DNA of 64,000 nt. Source: Deinococcus sp. QL22 (lineage in GTDB: Bacteria; Deinococcota; Deinococci; Deinococcales; Deinococcaceae). A program made the position numbers and the translations under genes. Positions 1-8,631 of this stretch are shown here, in pieces. Below the pieces are notes generated by a model. The model did no database searches. It was not told the origin of the DNA and was given only the letters and a program-made list of their open reading frames with translations. Numbering within the stretch: position 1 is the first letter of the stretch; each line of letters starts with the position of its first letter. The DNA is taken from the NCBI RefSeq assembly GCF_023370075.1, contig NZ_CP097154.1, positions 214,807 to 278,806 on the forward strand. The letters run 5' to 3'.

Positions 1-710
1 TTTCGCGGGTTACGGTGCGGCAGGCCTTGGCGGTATTGGCCGAGCGGGGCTTGTTGGTGCGGCGGCACGGCAGCGGTACGTTTGTCAGTTCCAACGACGT
101 TCTTTCAAGCGAGGTCAGTTCAGCAGGGCAGGTTGGCCTCTCTGAGGATTCGGTTCAACACTCAAACCAGCAAGCGGCGTCCGGCCTTGCCTCGCGCCCA
201 CTCGGACTTCTGACCGGATTCAGCGACGATATCCGCTCCAGGGGCCTGATTCCGGGGGCGCGGGTGCTGCGGTTCGAGCGTGGGTATCCGACGCCGCAAG
301 AAGCCATGACGCTGGCCCTGTCGCCCACTGAAGGCGTGATCCGGCTGCGCCGATTGCGAACGGCCAGCGGAGAACCCTTGGCGATAGAAGACAGCACCCT
401 GCCCGCCACCCTCGCCCCAGACCTGACGCTGGACGCCGTGACAGACGCCAGTTTATATGCCCTACTCGCGGCGCGTGGACTGCGTCCTCACCGGGCTATT
501 CGGCACCTGCGGGCCGTAAACGCCGACGCAGAGCTGGCCGCCCTGCTGGACATCGCCCCCGGCGCGGCCCTGATTGCCACCGAGCGCGTGTCCTGGACGG
601 CGGCAGGACGCCCGATAGAACATGCCCGCGCCCATTACCGGGGCGACCGCTACGACTTCGTGATGGAGTTGCAGGGCGGCCAGGAGCAGGAGAAACAACG
701 TGGAGGGTAG
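1..710 (+). CDS. GntR-family transcriptional regulator (5' end outside window)
   Basis: The frame is open from the first base and begins inside the recognition part of a GntR winged helix: S-R-V-T-V-R-Q-A-L, then G-L-L-V-R-R and G-S-G-T-F-V. The true start therefore lies upstream, and the GTG at 15 is not the start. A linker of about 45 residues leads to a UTRA-type ligand domain (from about residue 65, L-L-T-G-F-S-D-D) that would bind a small sugar or amino-sugar effector. The stop TAG is at 708-710, and murQ begins 27 bases later. A GntR/UTRA protein next to murQ suggests control of muropeptide or amino-sugar use, which is an inference from neighbourhood. Confidence 0.88.
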   Translation, partial: SRVTVRQALAVLAERGLLVRRHGSGTFVSSNDVLSSEVSSAGQVGLSEDSVQHSNQQAASGLASRPLGLLTGFSDDIRSRGLIPGARVLRFERGYPTPQEAMTLALSPTEGVIRLRRLRTASGEPLAIEDSTLPATLAPDLTLDAVTDASLYALLAARGLRPHRAIRHLRAVNADAELAALLDIAPGAALIATERVSWTAAGRPIEHARAHYRGDRYDFVMELQGGQEQEKQRGG

Positions 711-737
711 AGCGTGGAACGTGGGGGAACCGAGACA

Positions 738-1688
738 ATGATGCTTGAGCCGATAGATTCTGTTCTGCCGACTGCCCCTGACCAAGACCCGCGCCGCACC
801 GAACGGGTGCATCCCGACCATGCCGACCTTGATCTGCTGGACGCTGCCGCCCTCGTGCGGGTGCTGGTACTGGATCAGCAAGACGCGCTGAATGCGGTGC
901 AGGCCGCTGCCCCAGCCCTGGCACAGGCCGTAGAAGCCGCACTGGGCCGCCTACAGGCCGGAGGCCGCCTGGTGTATGCAGGCGCGGGCACCAGCGGGCG
1001 ATTGGGCGTGCTGGACGCCACCGAACTGACCCCCACCTTCTCCTGGCCGCCAGAGCGGGCTGTACCCCTGATCGCGGGCGGAGAGCGGGCCATTCGGCAG
1101 GCGGTAGAGGGTGCGGAAGACGATGAGGAAGGCGGGGCGAGGGACGTGCTGGCGGTACAGATTGGGCCACTGGATGTGCTGATTGCGGTAGCGGCCAGCG
1201 GAACCACGCCGTATGCTCTCGGCGCAGTGCGGGCCGCGAGGGAGGCGGGGGCGCTGACGATTGCACTTGCCAACAACCCCGGCACGCCCTTGCTGCACGC
1301 CGCCGACTGCCCCATTCTGCTGGACACTGGCCCCGAAGTGATCAGCGGCAGCACCCGCCTGAAAGCCGGAACCGCCCAGAAAATCGCGCTGAATACGCTG
1401 TCGAGCGCCCTGATGGTGCGGCTGGGCAAGGTATACGGCAACCTGATGGTCGACGTGAAGTCCACCAACGCCAAGTTGGAAGACCGAGCCATGAGACTGG
1501 TGTGCCACGCCACAGGCGCAGACGAAGCCACCGCGAAAGCTGTGCTGGACAGCACGGGCGGCAGTGTTAAAACAGCGTTGGTGATGCTGCGGCTGAACGT
1601 GACGGCGGCAGATGCCGAAGCGCGCTTGGCAGCGTCGGGCGGCCATGCCCGGACTGCATTGGGCGAAACAGGTGGGGTGGAGTCGTGA
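738..1688 (+). CDS. murQ: N-acetylmuramic acid 6-phosphate etherase
   Basis: MurQ cleaves the lactyl ether of MurNAc-6-phosphate to GlcNAc-6-phosphate and D-lactate in the cytoplasm during cell-wall recycling. The SIS domain is clear: Y-A-G-A-G-T-S-G-R-L-G near residue 82, V-A-A-S-G-T-T-P-Y, then G-S-T-R-L-K-A-G-T-A-Q-K and the N-L-M-V-D-V segment typical of the family. At 316 residues it has the usual length. I chose ATG 738 over the in-frame GTG at 714 because GGGGGAA (723-729) sits 8 bases before it. The stop overlaps the next start by 4 bases (GTGA), so the two are probably translationally coupled. Confidence 0.95.
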   Translation: MMLEPIDSVLPTAPDQDPRRTERVHPDHADLDLLDAAALVRVLVLDQQDALNAVQAAAPALAQAVEAALGRLQAGGRLVYAGAGTSGRLGVLDATELTPTFSWPPERAVPLIAGGERAIRQAVEGAEDDEEGGARDVLAVQIGPLDVLIAVAASGTTPYALGAVRAAREAGALTIALANNPGTPLLHAADCPILLDTGPEVISGSTRLKAGTAQKIALNTLSSALMVRLGKVYGNLMVDVKSTNAKLEDRAMRLVCHATGADEATAKAVLDSTGGSVKTALVMLRLNVTAADAEARLAASGGHARTALGETGGVES

Positions 1689-2698
1689 TTCCCGACGCCA
1701 CCCGCGCCTTATTGCAGCAAGCAGTGAATGGGGGCGGTCTCCCCGGAGCCGCGCTGGGTGTCGTCTGGATGGACGGCAGGCGTGACACCCCAACATCAGA
1801 CACACTGACGCTGGGGCACGCGCAACTTGTGCCGGACGCCGTGCCACTACAACCGGATTTCTGGTGGGATTTGGCGAGCCTGACCAAACCGCTGTTTACG
1901 GCGAGGGCAGTCTTGCGAGCAGTAGAAGCGGGCCGCCTCGATCTGGACGACTCCTTGTCGGCCCACTTGCCCGACCTCGCGTGGATGCAGATCACGCCGT
2001 TGAAGGAGCGCACGCTGAGGCAACTGCTGACCCACACGGCAGGCTTGCCCGCGTGGTCGCCGCTGTACACGTGGGGCGACGCCGGCACCATCCGCGCCCG
2101 CTTGTTGCAGGAGCCTTGGCAAGTGGCCGAAGCAGGGCAAGTCGTCTACTCAGATTTGGGCTACATGCTGCTGGGGCGCGTGCTGGAGCGGGTGTATGGG
2201 CAAACCCTGCGCGACTTTGCGCTGGACGACGGCCTGACCTTTGCCCCCGACCTGGCCCGAAGCGTAGCTACCGAACATTGCCTGTGGAGAGAGCGAATGC
2301 TGCGCGGCGAAACACACGACGAGAACGCCGCCGCATTGGGCGGAGTGTCGGGTCACGCAGGATTGTTCGGCACACTGGCGGGTGTACTGGCGCAGGCCGG
2401 AGCTTTGTTACGGGGTGGCTGGCTCTCCCCTGCCGCACAAGCTTTGGCAGTCCAACCTCACGCAGAAGGCCGCACTCTCGCCTTTGTGCAGGCCCAACCC
2501 GGCTGGAGCGGCGGCAGCCTGTGCAGCCCACAAGCCTTTGGTCACACCGGATTCACAGGCACTGGACTGTGGATTGACCCGGTGCGCGGCGTGGCATGGG
2601 TGCTGCTGACCAACCGCGTTCACCCAACCCGGCATTCTGCAGTTGATATTCAGGGCTTACGACGGGCGGTGGGGAACACGTTACTGGCGGGGAGTTAG
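1685..2698 (+). CDS. Beta-lactamase-family serine hydrolase (class C/esterase type)
   Basis: This 337-residue protein has the serine beta-lactamase/DD-peptidase fold signatures: S65-L-T-K68 (SxxK nucleophile motif), Y155-S-D157 in the place of YxN, and H287-T-G289 in the place of KTG. No signal peptide is visible at the N-terminus, so a cytoplasmic location is likely. Coupling to murQ through a GTGA overlap suggests it acts on muropeptides or other recycled wall fragments. The YSD triad differs from true class C beta-lactamases (YxN), so an esterase or peptidase is more likely than an antibiotic-resistance enzyme. Confidence 0.85.
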   Translation: MIPDATRALLQQAVNGGGLPGAALGVVWMDGRRDTPTSDTLTLGHAQLVPDAVPLQPDFWWDLASLTKPLFTARAVLRAVEAGRLDLDDSLSAHLPDLAWMQITPLKERTLRQLLTHTAGLPAWSPLYTWGDAGTIRARLLQEPWQVAEAGQVVYSDLGYMLLGRVLERVYGQTLRDFALDDGLTFAPDLARSVATEHCLWRERMLRGETHDENAAALGGVSGHAGLFGTLAGVLAQAGALLRGGWLSPAAQALAVQPHAEGRTLAFVQAQPGWSGGSLCSPQAFGHTGFTGTGLWIDPVRGVAWVLLTNRVHPTRHSAVDIQGLRRAVGNTLLAGS

Positions 2699-2768
2699 GG
2701 AGGGCGCACGTAACATTGCGAGTTTCCGGAAGAGCATCGGAACCTCTCCATTCCCAGTGCGCCCTCCC
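2698..2768 (+). terminator. Stem-loop after the murQ unit
   Basis: A perfect 12-bp inverted repeat (2698-2709 GGGAGGGCGCAC with 2757-2768) begins at the serine hydrolase stop codon and encloses a 47-base loop that has a smaller TTCCG/CGGAA stem. No T-tract follows. It probably ends or stabilises the murQ transcript. The rest of the gap to 2955 shows no ORF, tRNA or other recognisable element. Confidence 0.5.
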
Positions 2769-2955
2769 ATCTTCGATACTCGCTTCGCTCAGTAAAGCTA
2801 AAACGTTACGGCGAGGGACTTAGATTGAGATTTGGTGTTCGGGTTTTACCCTCGTCCCTTGTGCGACTGGAACAGCTCGAAGAAAGGGGCGCTGTAAAGG
2901 AGCGGGGTGAGGGGGAATGAGCGTAGCGATTGCCCTTCTGTCACCACCTCGCACC

Positions 2956-2992
2956 AAAAAAACCGGGCCACCCCACTTGGGAGCAGCCCGGT
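2956..2992 (-). terminator. Intrinsic terminator of the HU gene
   Basis: On the minus strand ACCGGGC and GCCCGGT form a 7-bp stem with a 17-base loop, followed by seven T residues. It lies 17 bases past the HU stop codon, a textbook intrinsic terminator. Confidence 0.85.
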
Positions 2993-3008
2993 CTAGCCTC
3001 TAAAAGTC

Positions 3009-3392
3009 TTAGAGGTTGCCCTTCAGGGTGCTGGCGACCTTGAAGGCCACTTTCTTGCCTGCGGGAATCTGGATTTTCTCGCTGGTGCCGGGGCGCACGC
3101 CGGTACGGGCGGCGGTGGCCTTCACGCTCAGGGTGCCGAGGCCGGGCAGGCCCACGCTCTTGCCGCTCTTGACGGCGGTCACGATGACGTCGAGCATGGC
3201 GCTGACGGCTTCTTCGCTCTGCTTCTTGGTCAGGCCGGTCTTGTCGGCGATCTGCTCGACGAGTTGGGTCTTGGCGACCTTGTTGCTTTCAGCGGGGGCG
3301 GCTACGGCAGCAGCCTTGGCGGGGGCCTTCGCAGCTTTGGGGGCGGCGGCAGCGGGTTTCTTGGCGGGGGCCTTCGTCGACTTTTTCGTCAT
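3009..3392 (-). CDS. hup: HU-type nucleoid-associated DNA-binding protein with Lys/Ala/Pro tail
   Basis: HU compacts and bends DNA. This copy (127 residues) has a basic N-terminal tail of about 35 residues made of Lys, Ala and Pro repeats (A-P-A-K-K-P, K-A-P-A-K-A), followed by the standard fold: K-T-Q-L-V-E-Q-I-A then [13 protein letters not shown] and the R-P-G-T beta-arm. Tailed HU of this type is typical of Deinococcus. I chose ATG 3392 (M-T-K-K-S) over the in-frame ATG at 3404; neither has a good ribosome binding site. It is monocistronic with its own terminator. Confidence 0.95.
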   Translation of the reverse strand: MTKKSTKAPAKKPAAAAPKAAKAPAKAAAVAAPAESNKVAKTQLVEQIADKTGLTKKQSEEAVSAMLDVIVTAVKSGKSVGLPGLGTLSVKATAARTGVRPGTSEKIQIPAGKKVAFKVASTLKGNL

Positions 3393-3696
3393 GGTGAGCA
3401 GCATGACATATGAATTGTGCGCTGTGAAGGGGGGGGAGTCCCCGCAAAGCCCACTGACACGCCCTTATGAAAATGCAGAAAATAGAAACTGCGTGCCACA
3501 CGCATAATTTCGTCTCAGCCCATCTTGCGTAGATTAAGGCGAAGAATACCGTTGTGGTGGGCCTCGCCCTATTTATGTGGCAAGAATGAAGGCCGGAAGG
3601 CGGCGCGAGTGAACTGCAGCCGAGTCAAAAGGGTTGAAAACGGACTGAAAATGCCTTCCGCACGCCTATACGAAAGGGAAATAGACTGAAGCTGTC

Positions 3697-3732
3697 TGGC
3701 CAGTTGGCCAATGCAACCTGGCCAATTGGCCC
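3697..3732. promoter_or_regulatory. Two tandem palindromes before the permease gene
   Basis: Two near-identical palindromic half-turn boxes, TGGCCAGTTGGCCA (3697-3710) and TGGCCAATTGGCCC (3719-3732), start 22 bases apart (two helical turns). A possible promoter lies upstream (CTGAAA at 3645, 16-bp spacer, TATACG at 3667). The layout suggests a cooperative repressor site in the leader of the permease gene. The 3393-3696 stretch otherwise holds only the HU upstream region, with no convincing promoter box for HU. Confidence 0.5.
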
Positions 3733-3740
3733 CTAAGCTG

Positions 3741-5966
3741 ATGGGCGTGCCGGATCCTGCCCCATCTCCCCAATCGTCGCCCCATAATCCTCGCCCGCCT
3801 GCCAGTCCCTTCATGCGCTGGTTTCTGGACACCGGACAGCCCGAAAAAGAAGGATTTTACGAAGAAGAACGTGAGGTAAAGACCCAGCACCATACTCAGC
3901 CCTGGTGGAAAGTGATGTGCCTGACGGGTGTGGATTACTTTTCCACGCTGGGGTACCAACCGGGCATCGCAGCGCTGGCAGCGGGGGCACTGAGTCCGGT
4001 CGCAACGCTGGTATTGGTGCTGGTTACACTGTTTGGGGCGCTGCCCATGTACCGCCGCGTAGCCGAGGAAAGTCCGCACGGCGACGGCAGTATTTCTATG
4101 CTGGAACGGCTGCTGGCGTACTGGCCCAGCAAACTGCTGGTGCTGGCCCTGATCGGCTTTGTCGCCACCGGATTCGTTATTACGATCACGCTGTCGGCGG
4201 CAGACGGCGCGGCCCACCTGATCGAAAACCCGTTTCTGAAAGAGGCGCTGGAAGGCACGCAGGTTCCAGTGACCCTCACGCTGATTGCCTTGCTGGGCGC
4301 GGTCTTCCTAAAGGGGTTCAAAGAAGCCATCGGGATTGCGGTGGGCATCGTCATTTTGTATATCGCGCTGAGTGCTGTCGTCATTGGGCGCGGCGTGCTG
4401 GACGTGGTGGGCGCGCCGCAGGTCATCGGGGATTGGTGGCAGGCGCTCACGACCACCTACCTGTCGCCGCTGGCCCTAATCGGCGCGGCCCTGTTGGTGT
4501 TTCCACGCCTCGCGCTGGGCCTCAGCGGATTTGAAACGGGCGTAGTGGTGATGCCACTGGTGCGCGGCAATGCAGGCGACACCGAGGCCAAACCCACCGG
4601 GCGCATTCGGAACACCAAAAAACTGCTGACCACCGCTGCTCTGATCATGAGTGTGCTGCTGATGGGATCGGCATTGGTGACCACATTCCTCATTCCGCGT
4701 GCCCAGTTTTGGCCTGCGATTACCCTCACGCGCAATGTGAATGCTGCCGATCTGAACGCTGGCCGCGCGGTGTTTAATATGCCGTTGGACGACCCGGCCC
4801 GCCCGAGCGAGGTCTATACCGTGCCCCTGACGGCAGGCAAGACGGGCACGTACACAGTGCAGGCCCAGACATCGGTTGGAGTGGTTCCCCTGACCATAAC
4901 CGTAACGCCCACGCCCGCAACAGGCAGCGATCAGGTGCGGGTCTTCAAGCCTGCCGGAGAAGCCAACGGACGGGCGTTGGCGTACCTCGCGCACGAAAAA
5001 CTGGGCGAAGGCTTCGGCACGGTCTACGATATTGCCACTATCCTGATCCTGTGGTTTGCCGGGGCGAGCGCGATGGCGGGCCTGCTGAACATCGTGCCGC
5101 GCTACTTGCCCCGCTACGGCATGGCTCCCGATTGGGCACGCGCCACCCGTCCGCTGGCCGTTGTGTTCACGCTCATCAGCGCCCTCGTCACTATTCTGTT
5201 CAGGGCCAACGTAGACGCGCAGGCGGGCGCTTATGCCACCGGCGTGCTGGCGCTGATGACCTCGGCGGCCATTGCCGTGTTCCTGACCGAACTGCGACGC
5301 AAACACCGCTGGCCCGCCTTCGCGTTTGCTCTCGTCAGCATCCTGTTCCTCTATACCAGCGCCGTCACGGTCATCAGCCGCCCGGAAGGTCTGTATATCG
5401 CGCTGATGTTTATCGGAGCTATTTTGGCCCTCAGTATTGCCAGCCGGGTCAGCCGCAGCACCGAACTCCGGGCCAATTCCATTACCGTAGACGACACCGC
5501 CCGCCTGATCATGGGCAGCACCAAGGGTCGCCCGCTGCGCCTGATCGCCAACGCGCTGGACGCCGGAGATGCCGACGAATACCGCGAGAAGGAACTGGAA
5601 GTGCGGGCCGATACCCACCTGCCGGGCCGAGATACCGCCACCTTTTTAGAAGTGCAGATCCGGGATGCCAGCAGCTTCAGCGACGATCTGCAAGTGACCG
5701 GGCACCATGTCGGGCCGTATCAAATCCTGCGCCTGAAGGGAGCCAGCAGCGTGCCCAACGCCATTGCCGCCTTCCTCCTGTATGTGCGCGACGAGACGGG
5801 TGTACCGCCCCACGTGTACTTCGAATGGGATGAAGAAAGCCCGGTACGCAACGCCCTGCGCTTCCTGATTGCTGGAGAAGGCGACATTCCGCCCCTGACG
5901 CACGAGATTTTGCGGCAGGCCGAACCCGAACGCAAGCGGCGTCCGGTGGTGCACGCGGGGGGATAG
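3741..5966 (+). CDS. APC-superfamily permease with large external insert and cytoplasmic tail
   Basis: A multi-pass membrane transporter of 741 residues. The core begins with [13 protein letters not shown] and has about 12 hydrophobic helices, with [13 protein letters not shown] after helix 8 or so. Two parts are unusual: a polar, beta-rich segment of about 110 residues between helices (after L-V-T-T-F-L-I-P-R), likely external, and a cytoplasmic C-terminal region of about 190 residues. The family is usually annotated as amino acid permease; relation to KimA/Kup-type potassium importers is possible. The start is uncertain: ATG 3711 lies between the two palindromes, so I prefer 3741; 3813 is another choice. 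None has a clear ribosome binding site. Confidence 0.8.
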   Translation: MGVPDPAPSPQSSPHNPRPPASPFMRWFLDTGQPEKEGFYEEEREVKTQHHTQPWWKVMCLTGVDYFSTLGYQPGIAALAAGALSPVATLVLVLVTLFGALPMYRRVAEESPHGDGSISMLERLLAYWPSKLLVLALIGFVATGFVITITLSAADGAAHLIENPFLKEALEGTQVPVTLTLIALLGAVFLKGFKEAIGIAVGIVILYIALSAVVIGRGVLDVVGAPQVIGDWWQALTTTYLSPLALIGAALLVFPRLALGLSGFETGVVVMPLVRGNAGDTEAKPTGRIRNTKKLLTTAALIMSVLLMGSALVTTFLIPRAQFWPAITLTRNVNAADLNAGRAVFNMPLDDPARPSEVYTVPLTAGKTGTYTVQAQTSVGVVPLTITVTPTPATGSDQVRVFKPAGEANGRALAYLAHEKLGEGFGTVYDIATILILWFAGASAMAGLLNIVPRYLPRYGMAPDWARATRPLAVVFTLISALVTILFRANVDAQAGAYATGVLALMTSAAIAVFLTELRRKHRWPAFAFALVSILFLYTSAVTVISRPEGLYIALMFIGAILALSIASRVSRSTELRANSITVDDTARLIMGSTKGRPLRLIANALDAGDADEYREKELEVRADTHLPGRDTATFLEVQIRDASSFSDDLQVTGHHVGPYQILRLKGASSVPNAIAAFLLYVRDETGVPPHVYFEWDEESPVRNALRFLIAGEGDIPPLTHEILRQAEPERKRRPVVHAGG

Positions 5967-5996
5967 GCACCTCAACCAAGGGGGCTGGGCAGCAGG

Positions 5997-6032
5997 GCGA
6001 GGGGGAAACCGCAAGATGGGTTTCCCCCTCGC
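5997..6032. terminator. Strong stem-loop after the permease gene
   Basis: A perfect 14-bp inverted repeat (GCGAGGGGGAAACC at 5997-6010 pairing with 6019-6032) with an 8-base loop lies 30 bases past the permease stop. There is no T-tract. It separates the permease from the next gene. Confidence 0.6.
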
Positions 6033-6071
6033 CTCACCTTGACACGCCGTCCGATAGGGCAAACTACCGCC

Positions 6072-6695
6072 ATGAAGCTGCGAACCCTGATTCGTCTGAC
6101 CGGACTGGTGGAATCGGCCACCCGCACGCCCGAAGATGCCCCGGCCACTGCCACAGGTGGCGTGCGTGGCGCGGCGCGGCGGGTGGCCGATGTGGTACGC
6201 CAAGATGGCCGGGTACAGGGCGCAGCAGAAGGTGTGCGGGGCCGCGTGCGGGAAGCCAGAGCCTCGGTGAAGGAGCGGGCCGACGCGCGTCTGGAACAAC
6301 TGATTTTTGAGCGCCGGGGCAACGTGGTACCCGACGAGGTGGCCGACCTGCTGGCCCGCCGCAGGCAAGAACGCGAAGCCGAAGCCGCCCGCCTGCTCGC
6401 CCGCCAAGTGTTGCTGGACACGGCAGAAAACCCAGTGCAGCGCCAAATCTTGACCCTGGTGGCCCAGACGACAGCGTGGGCAGGCGGCAAAACGCCGGAA
6501 CCTCTGCGCTATACGCAACTCCTCGACCGTTTGGCCCCCACTGGCAAGGCCGAGGCCGAAATGCCCGTTCACCGGGCGCTGTGGACTTTGGCCGAACGCC
6601 GCGTGCTGGCCGTCTCGCCGCATGGGGAAGTGACCGCCACTTTGCCGGAAACGGGGCAGCAACTGGTGAAAGCGGGAGCGCAAGCGGCAGAGTAG
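6072..6695 (+). CDS. Hypothetical protein, helical with winged-helix-like C-terminus
   Basis: I do not recognise a named family. The 207-residue protein is charged and largely helical: a basic N-terminus (M-K-L-R-T-L-I-R-L), an Arg/Ala/Glu-rich middle (about residues 35-120) likely to form a coiled coil, and a C-terminal part (P-V-H-R-A-L-W-T-L-A-E-R-R-V-L) that looks like a winged-helix or partner-binding fold. There is no signal peptide or membrane span. ATG 6072 was chosen over ATG 6039 because TTGACA at 6039-6044 looks like a -35 box. It stands alone between a strong stem-loop and the P450 relic. Confidence 0.7.
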   Translation: MKLRTLIRLTGLVESATRTPEDAPATATGGVRGAARRVADVVRQDGRVQGAAEGVRGRVREARASVKERADARLEQLIFERRGNVVPDEVADLLARRRQEREAEAARLLARQVLLDTAENPVQRQILTLVAQTTAWAGGKTPEPLRYTQLLDRLAPTGKAEAEMPVHRALWTLAERRVLAVSPHGEVTATLPETGQQLVKAGAQAAE

Positions 6696-6697
6696 GA

Positions 6698-6741
6698 GGC
6701 TGGGGGTTAGGGGAACTCTAAGGGGCAAGTGATGCCCAGCC
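6698..6741. terminator. Inverted repeat between convergent units
   Basis: GGCTGGG (6698-6704) and CCCAGCC (6735-6741) can pair, with an inner GGGGCA/TGCCC stem. It lies between the plus-strand unknown gene and the 3' end of the minus-strand P450 relic and could terminate either. There is no T-tract. Confidence 0.35.
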
Positions 6742-6751
6742 GTCCGGCCCA

Positions 6752-7986
6752 TCACAGCGTCACTGGCAAGCTTTCCAGCCCCCGCACGATGATACTTTTG
6801 CGCTACTGCAATCCACTCGGTGGGGCGGCCAAGCGCAGATTCGGCGCTCGCCTCAGCAACGTGCCGATGGCAATCTGGGCCTCTAGCCGCGACAGGGGCG
6901 CACCCAGGCAGTAGTGCAGGCCTTGACCGAACGACAGGTGTTTGTTGTTCTGGCGACCTACATCCAAGCTATCCGGGTCTTGGAATACGGTGGGGTCACG
7001 GTTGGCGGACACGATGACCGCCAGCACCAATTCGCCCTTCGGAATGCGCGTCCCTGCAATGGTCACGTCCTCTGCGGCGTGGCGTTCGGTGGCCGTTTCG
7101 GCGGGCACGACGAAGCGCACCAGTTCTTCTATCCCAGATTTGAGCAGACTGGAATCGGCTCGCAGGCGGGCCAGTTGCTCAGGGTGTTGCAGCAACGCCA
7201 GTACGCCACTCCCGATCAGGTTCACGGTGGTTTTGTGTCCAGCGCTGAGCAGCAAAAACACCATCGCCGGAATCTCATCGTCGGTCAGGTGATCGGGGCT
7301 GTCTTGGGCCTGCATTAGAGCCGAAATCAGGTCGTCACCAGACCGCGCCCGCCGCGTTTTGATCAACTTGCGGAGGTAGCCCACAAAGGCCAGCAGCGGC
7401 GGATTGGGGCTGCCACCCATGGCGACAAATGCCTTCATACCCAGGTTGAATGTGGCGTCGTCCTGCTCGGGCACGCCCAAGATGCGGCCAATGATGGTCA
7501 GGGGCACGGGCCGGGCAAAATCGGCCACCAAGTCCAAGAGGCCGAGGCGCTGCGCCCGGTCTAGCGCAGCGTCGGTCACACTCTGGGTGATGTCGCGCAT
7601 GCCTTCCACCCGGCACGGCGTAAACGCCTCATGTACCAGCACTTTCAGGCGGTCATGGTCGGCCCCGTCGAGACTGAGCAGGTTGCGCTGCAACGCCCCG
7701 AACCCCGGCGCAGCTTCGGCGCACGCCTGAGTTGTTCGGGCGACATTGCGTTGTGTTTGTCTTTCACAAAGCGCCTATCGTCCTTCAGCACGGCCAGCAC
7801 GTCTTCGTAGCGTGTGACCAACCAGGCCCGTTGCTGGCCGCGCAGCTTCAGCGTGATCGGAAACACGGGCGCTTCTTCGCGCAGGCGGGCGTAAAAGGGG
7901 AATGGGTCGGCCTTGAACGCCGGGTCGGTCATGTTGGGTTGAGTCAGGGAACTCAGCGGCACGGTCAGCAGATCGGCGGGATTCAT
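6752..7986 (-). pseudogene. Cytochrome P450, broken (frameshift plus in-frame stop)
   Basis: The gene starts at ATG 7986 (M-N-P-A-D-L-L). The first ~95 codons run in one frame to about 7710, where a missing base near CGCCGGGGTTCGGGG moves the rest to another frame (F-G-A-L-Q-R-N-L-L-S-L-D). The heme-binding motif F-G-Q-G-L-H-Y-C-L-G and a P450 EXXR segment (E-E-L-V-R-F) are present. The I-helix reads A-G-H-K-T-T, with Lys where the family has Glu. A TAG at 6803-6805 replaces the Trp of the usual L-x-W-R end; reading through it gives the typical tail R-G-L-E-S-L-P-V to a TGA at 6752. Three independent lesions argue for a real pseudogene. Substrate unknown. Confidence 0.85.
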
Positions 7987-8550
7987 GCCTGATCCTGCAT
8001 AAAGCCTTCTATTAGAAGATCGGCTAGCATTACTGGCAAGTCGGCCCAGTTTTCTTCCAATACTTCGTCGCCCAAGACCCGTTGCAGCAGGCCCAGAATC
8101 CCCGTTCTGGGCGGCCCAACGCCCGAATGCCGCCTCGCCGCCCGCCAGCATCGGCTCTAGCACCTGCGCCGAAAACCGCCCGCGCAACTCCAAGTTGACC
8201 ATCATTTCGGACACGATCACCCGGAACCATTCGAAGTTGTCGGCCTCCAGCGCCCGCAGCGAGTGGGCAAGGTAAGCAGCGATAAAGTCGCATTGGCTCA
8301 GGCCCGCAAAGCTGGCTGGGTCGATGTTTTTCTGCGCCCGCGTACTTATGAATTCAAACCGACCCAGCAGCAGCGCAGGCTTGTTTTCAAAACAGTTGTA
8401 GATGGTGCCGTCCGCCACCCCCGCCGCCCAAGCCACATCCCGAATAGTGGCCGGATGAAACCCCTTCTCGGCAAATACGGTGGCCGCCGCCTCCAGAATC
8501 TGCGTGCGCCTCGCGGCGGCCGGCCCTTTCTGCACAGCAGTACTTTGCAA
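7983..8550 (-). pseudogene. TetR-family regulator, frameshifted
   Basis: The N-terminal ~148 residues form a normal TetR helix-turn-helix (I-L-E-A-A-A-T-V-F, A-A-G-V-A-D-G-T-I-Y-N) and most of the ligand domain. An extra base in a G4 tract near 8100-8103 then shifts the frame. Read in the corrected frame the end is L-L-Q-R-V-L-G-D-E, then L-L-I-E-G-F-M-Q-D-Q-A and TGA, which overlaps the P450 ATG by 4 bases (ATGA). This ending shows the original gene was co-translated with the P450 and probably controlled it. The start is TTG 8550 or GTG 8535. A sequencing error at the G tract cannot be excluded for this one lesion. Confidence 0.8.
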
Positions 8551-8631
8551 GCAACTAAAACCTATGCGCTTGCCCTTCCCTTCGACCCTAGACCCTTAGA
8601 CGCCCTTCCCCATGACCCCAAATTAGATTCC

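Noticed and set aside
951..1847. Long minus-strand open frames opposite murQ and similar long antisense frames elsewhere (for example 4476-5618, 20741-21781, 22276-23685)
   Set aside because: They lie opposite well-supported genes, have no family-like sequence and arise from high GC at codon third positions.
3711..3740. ATG 3711 as start of the permease
   Set aside because: It lies between two palindromic boxes, has no ribosome binding site, and the residues it adds have no family match.
7645..8550. A TetR-P450 fusion protein of 301 residues
   Set aside because: The continuous frame is an artefact of the +1 shift in tetR; the corrected tetR frame ends in an ATGA overlap with the P450 start.
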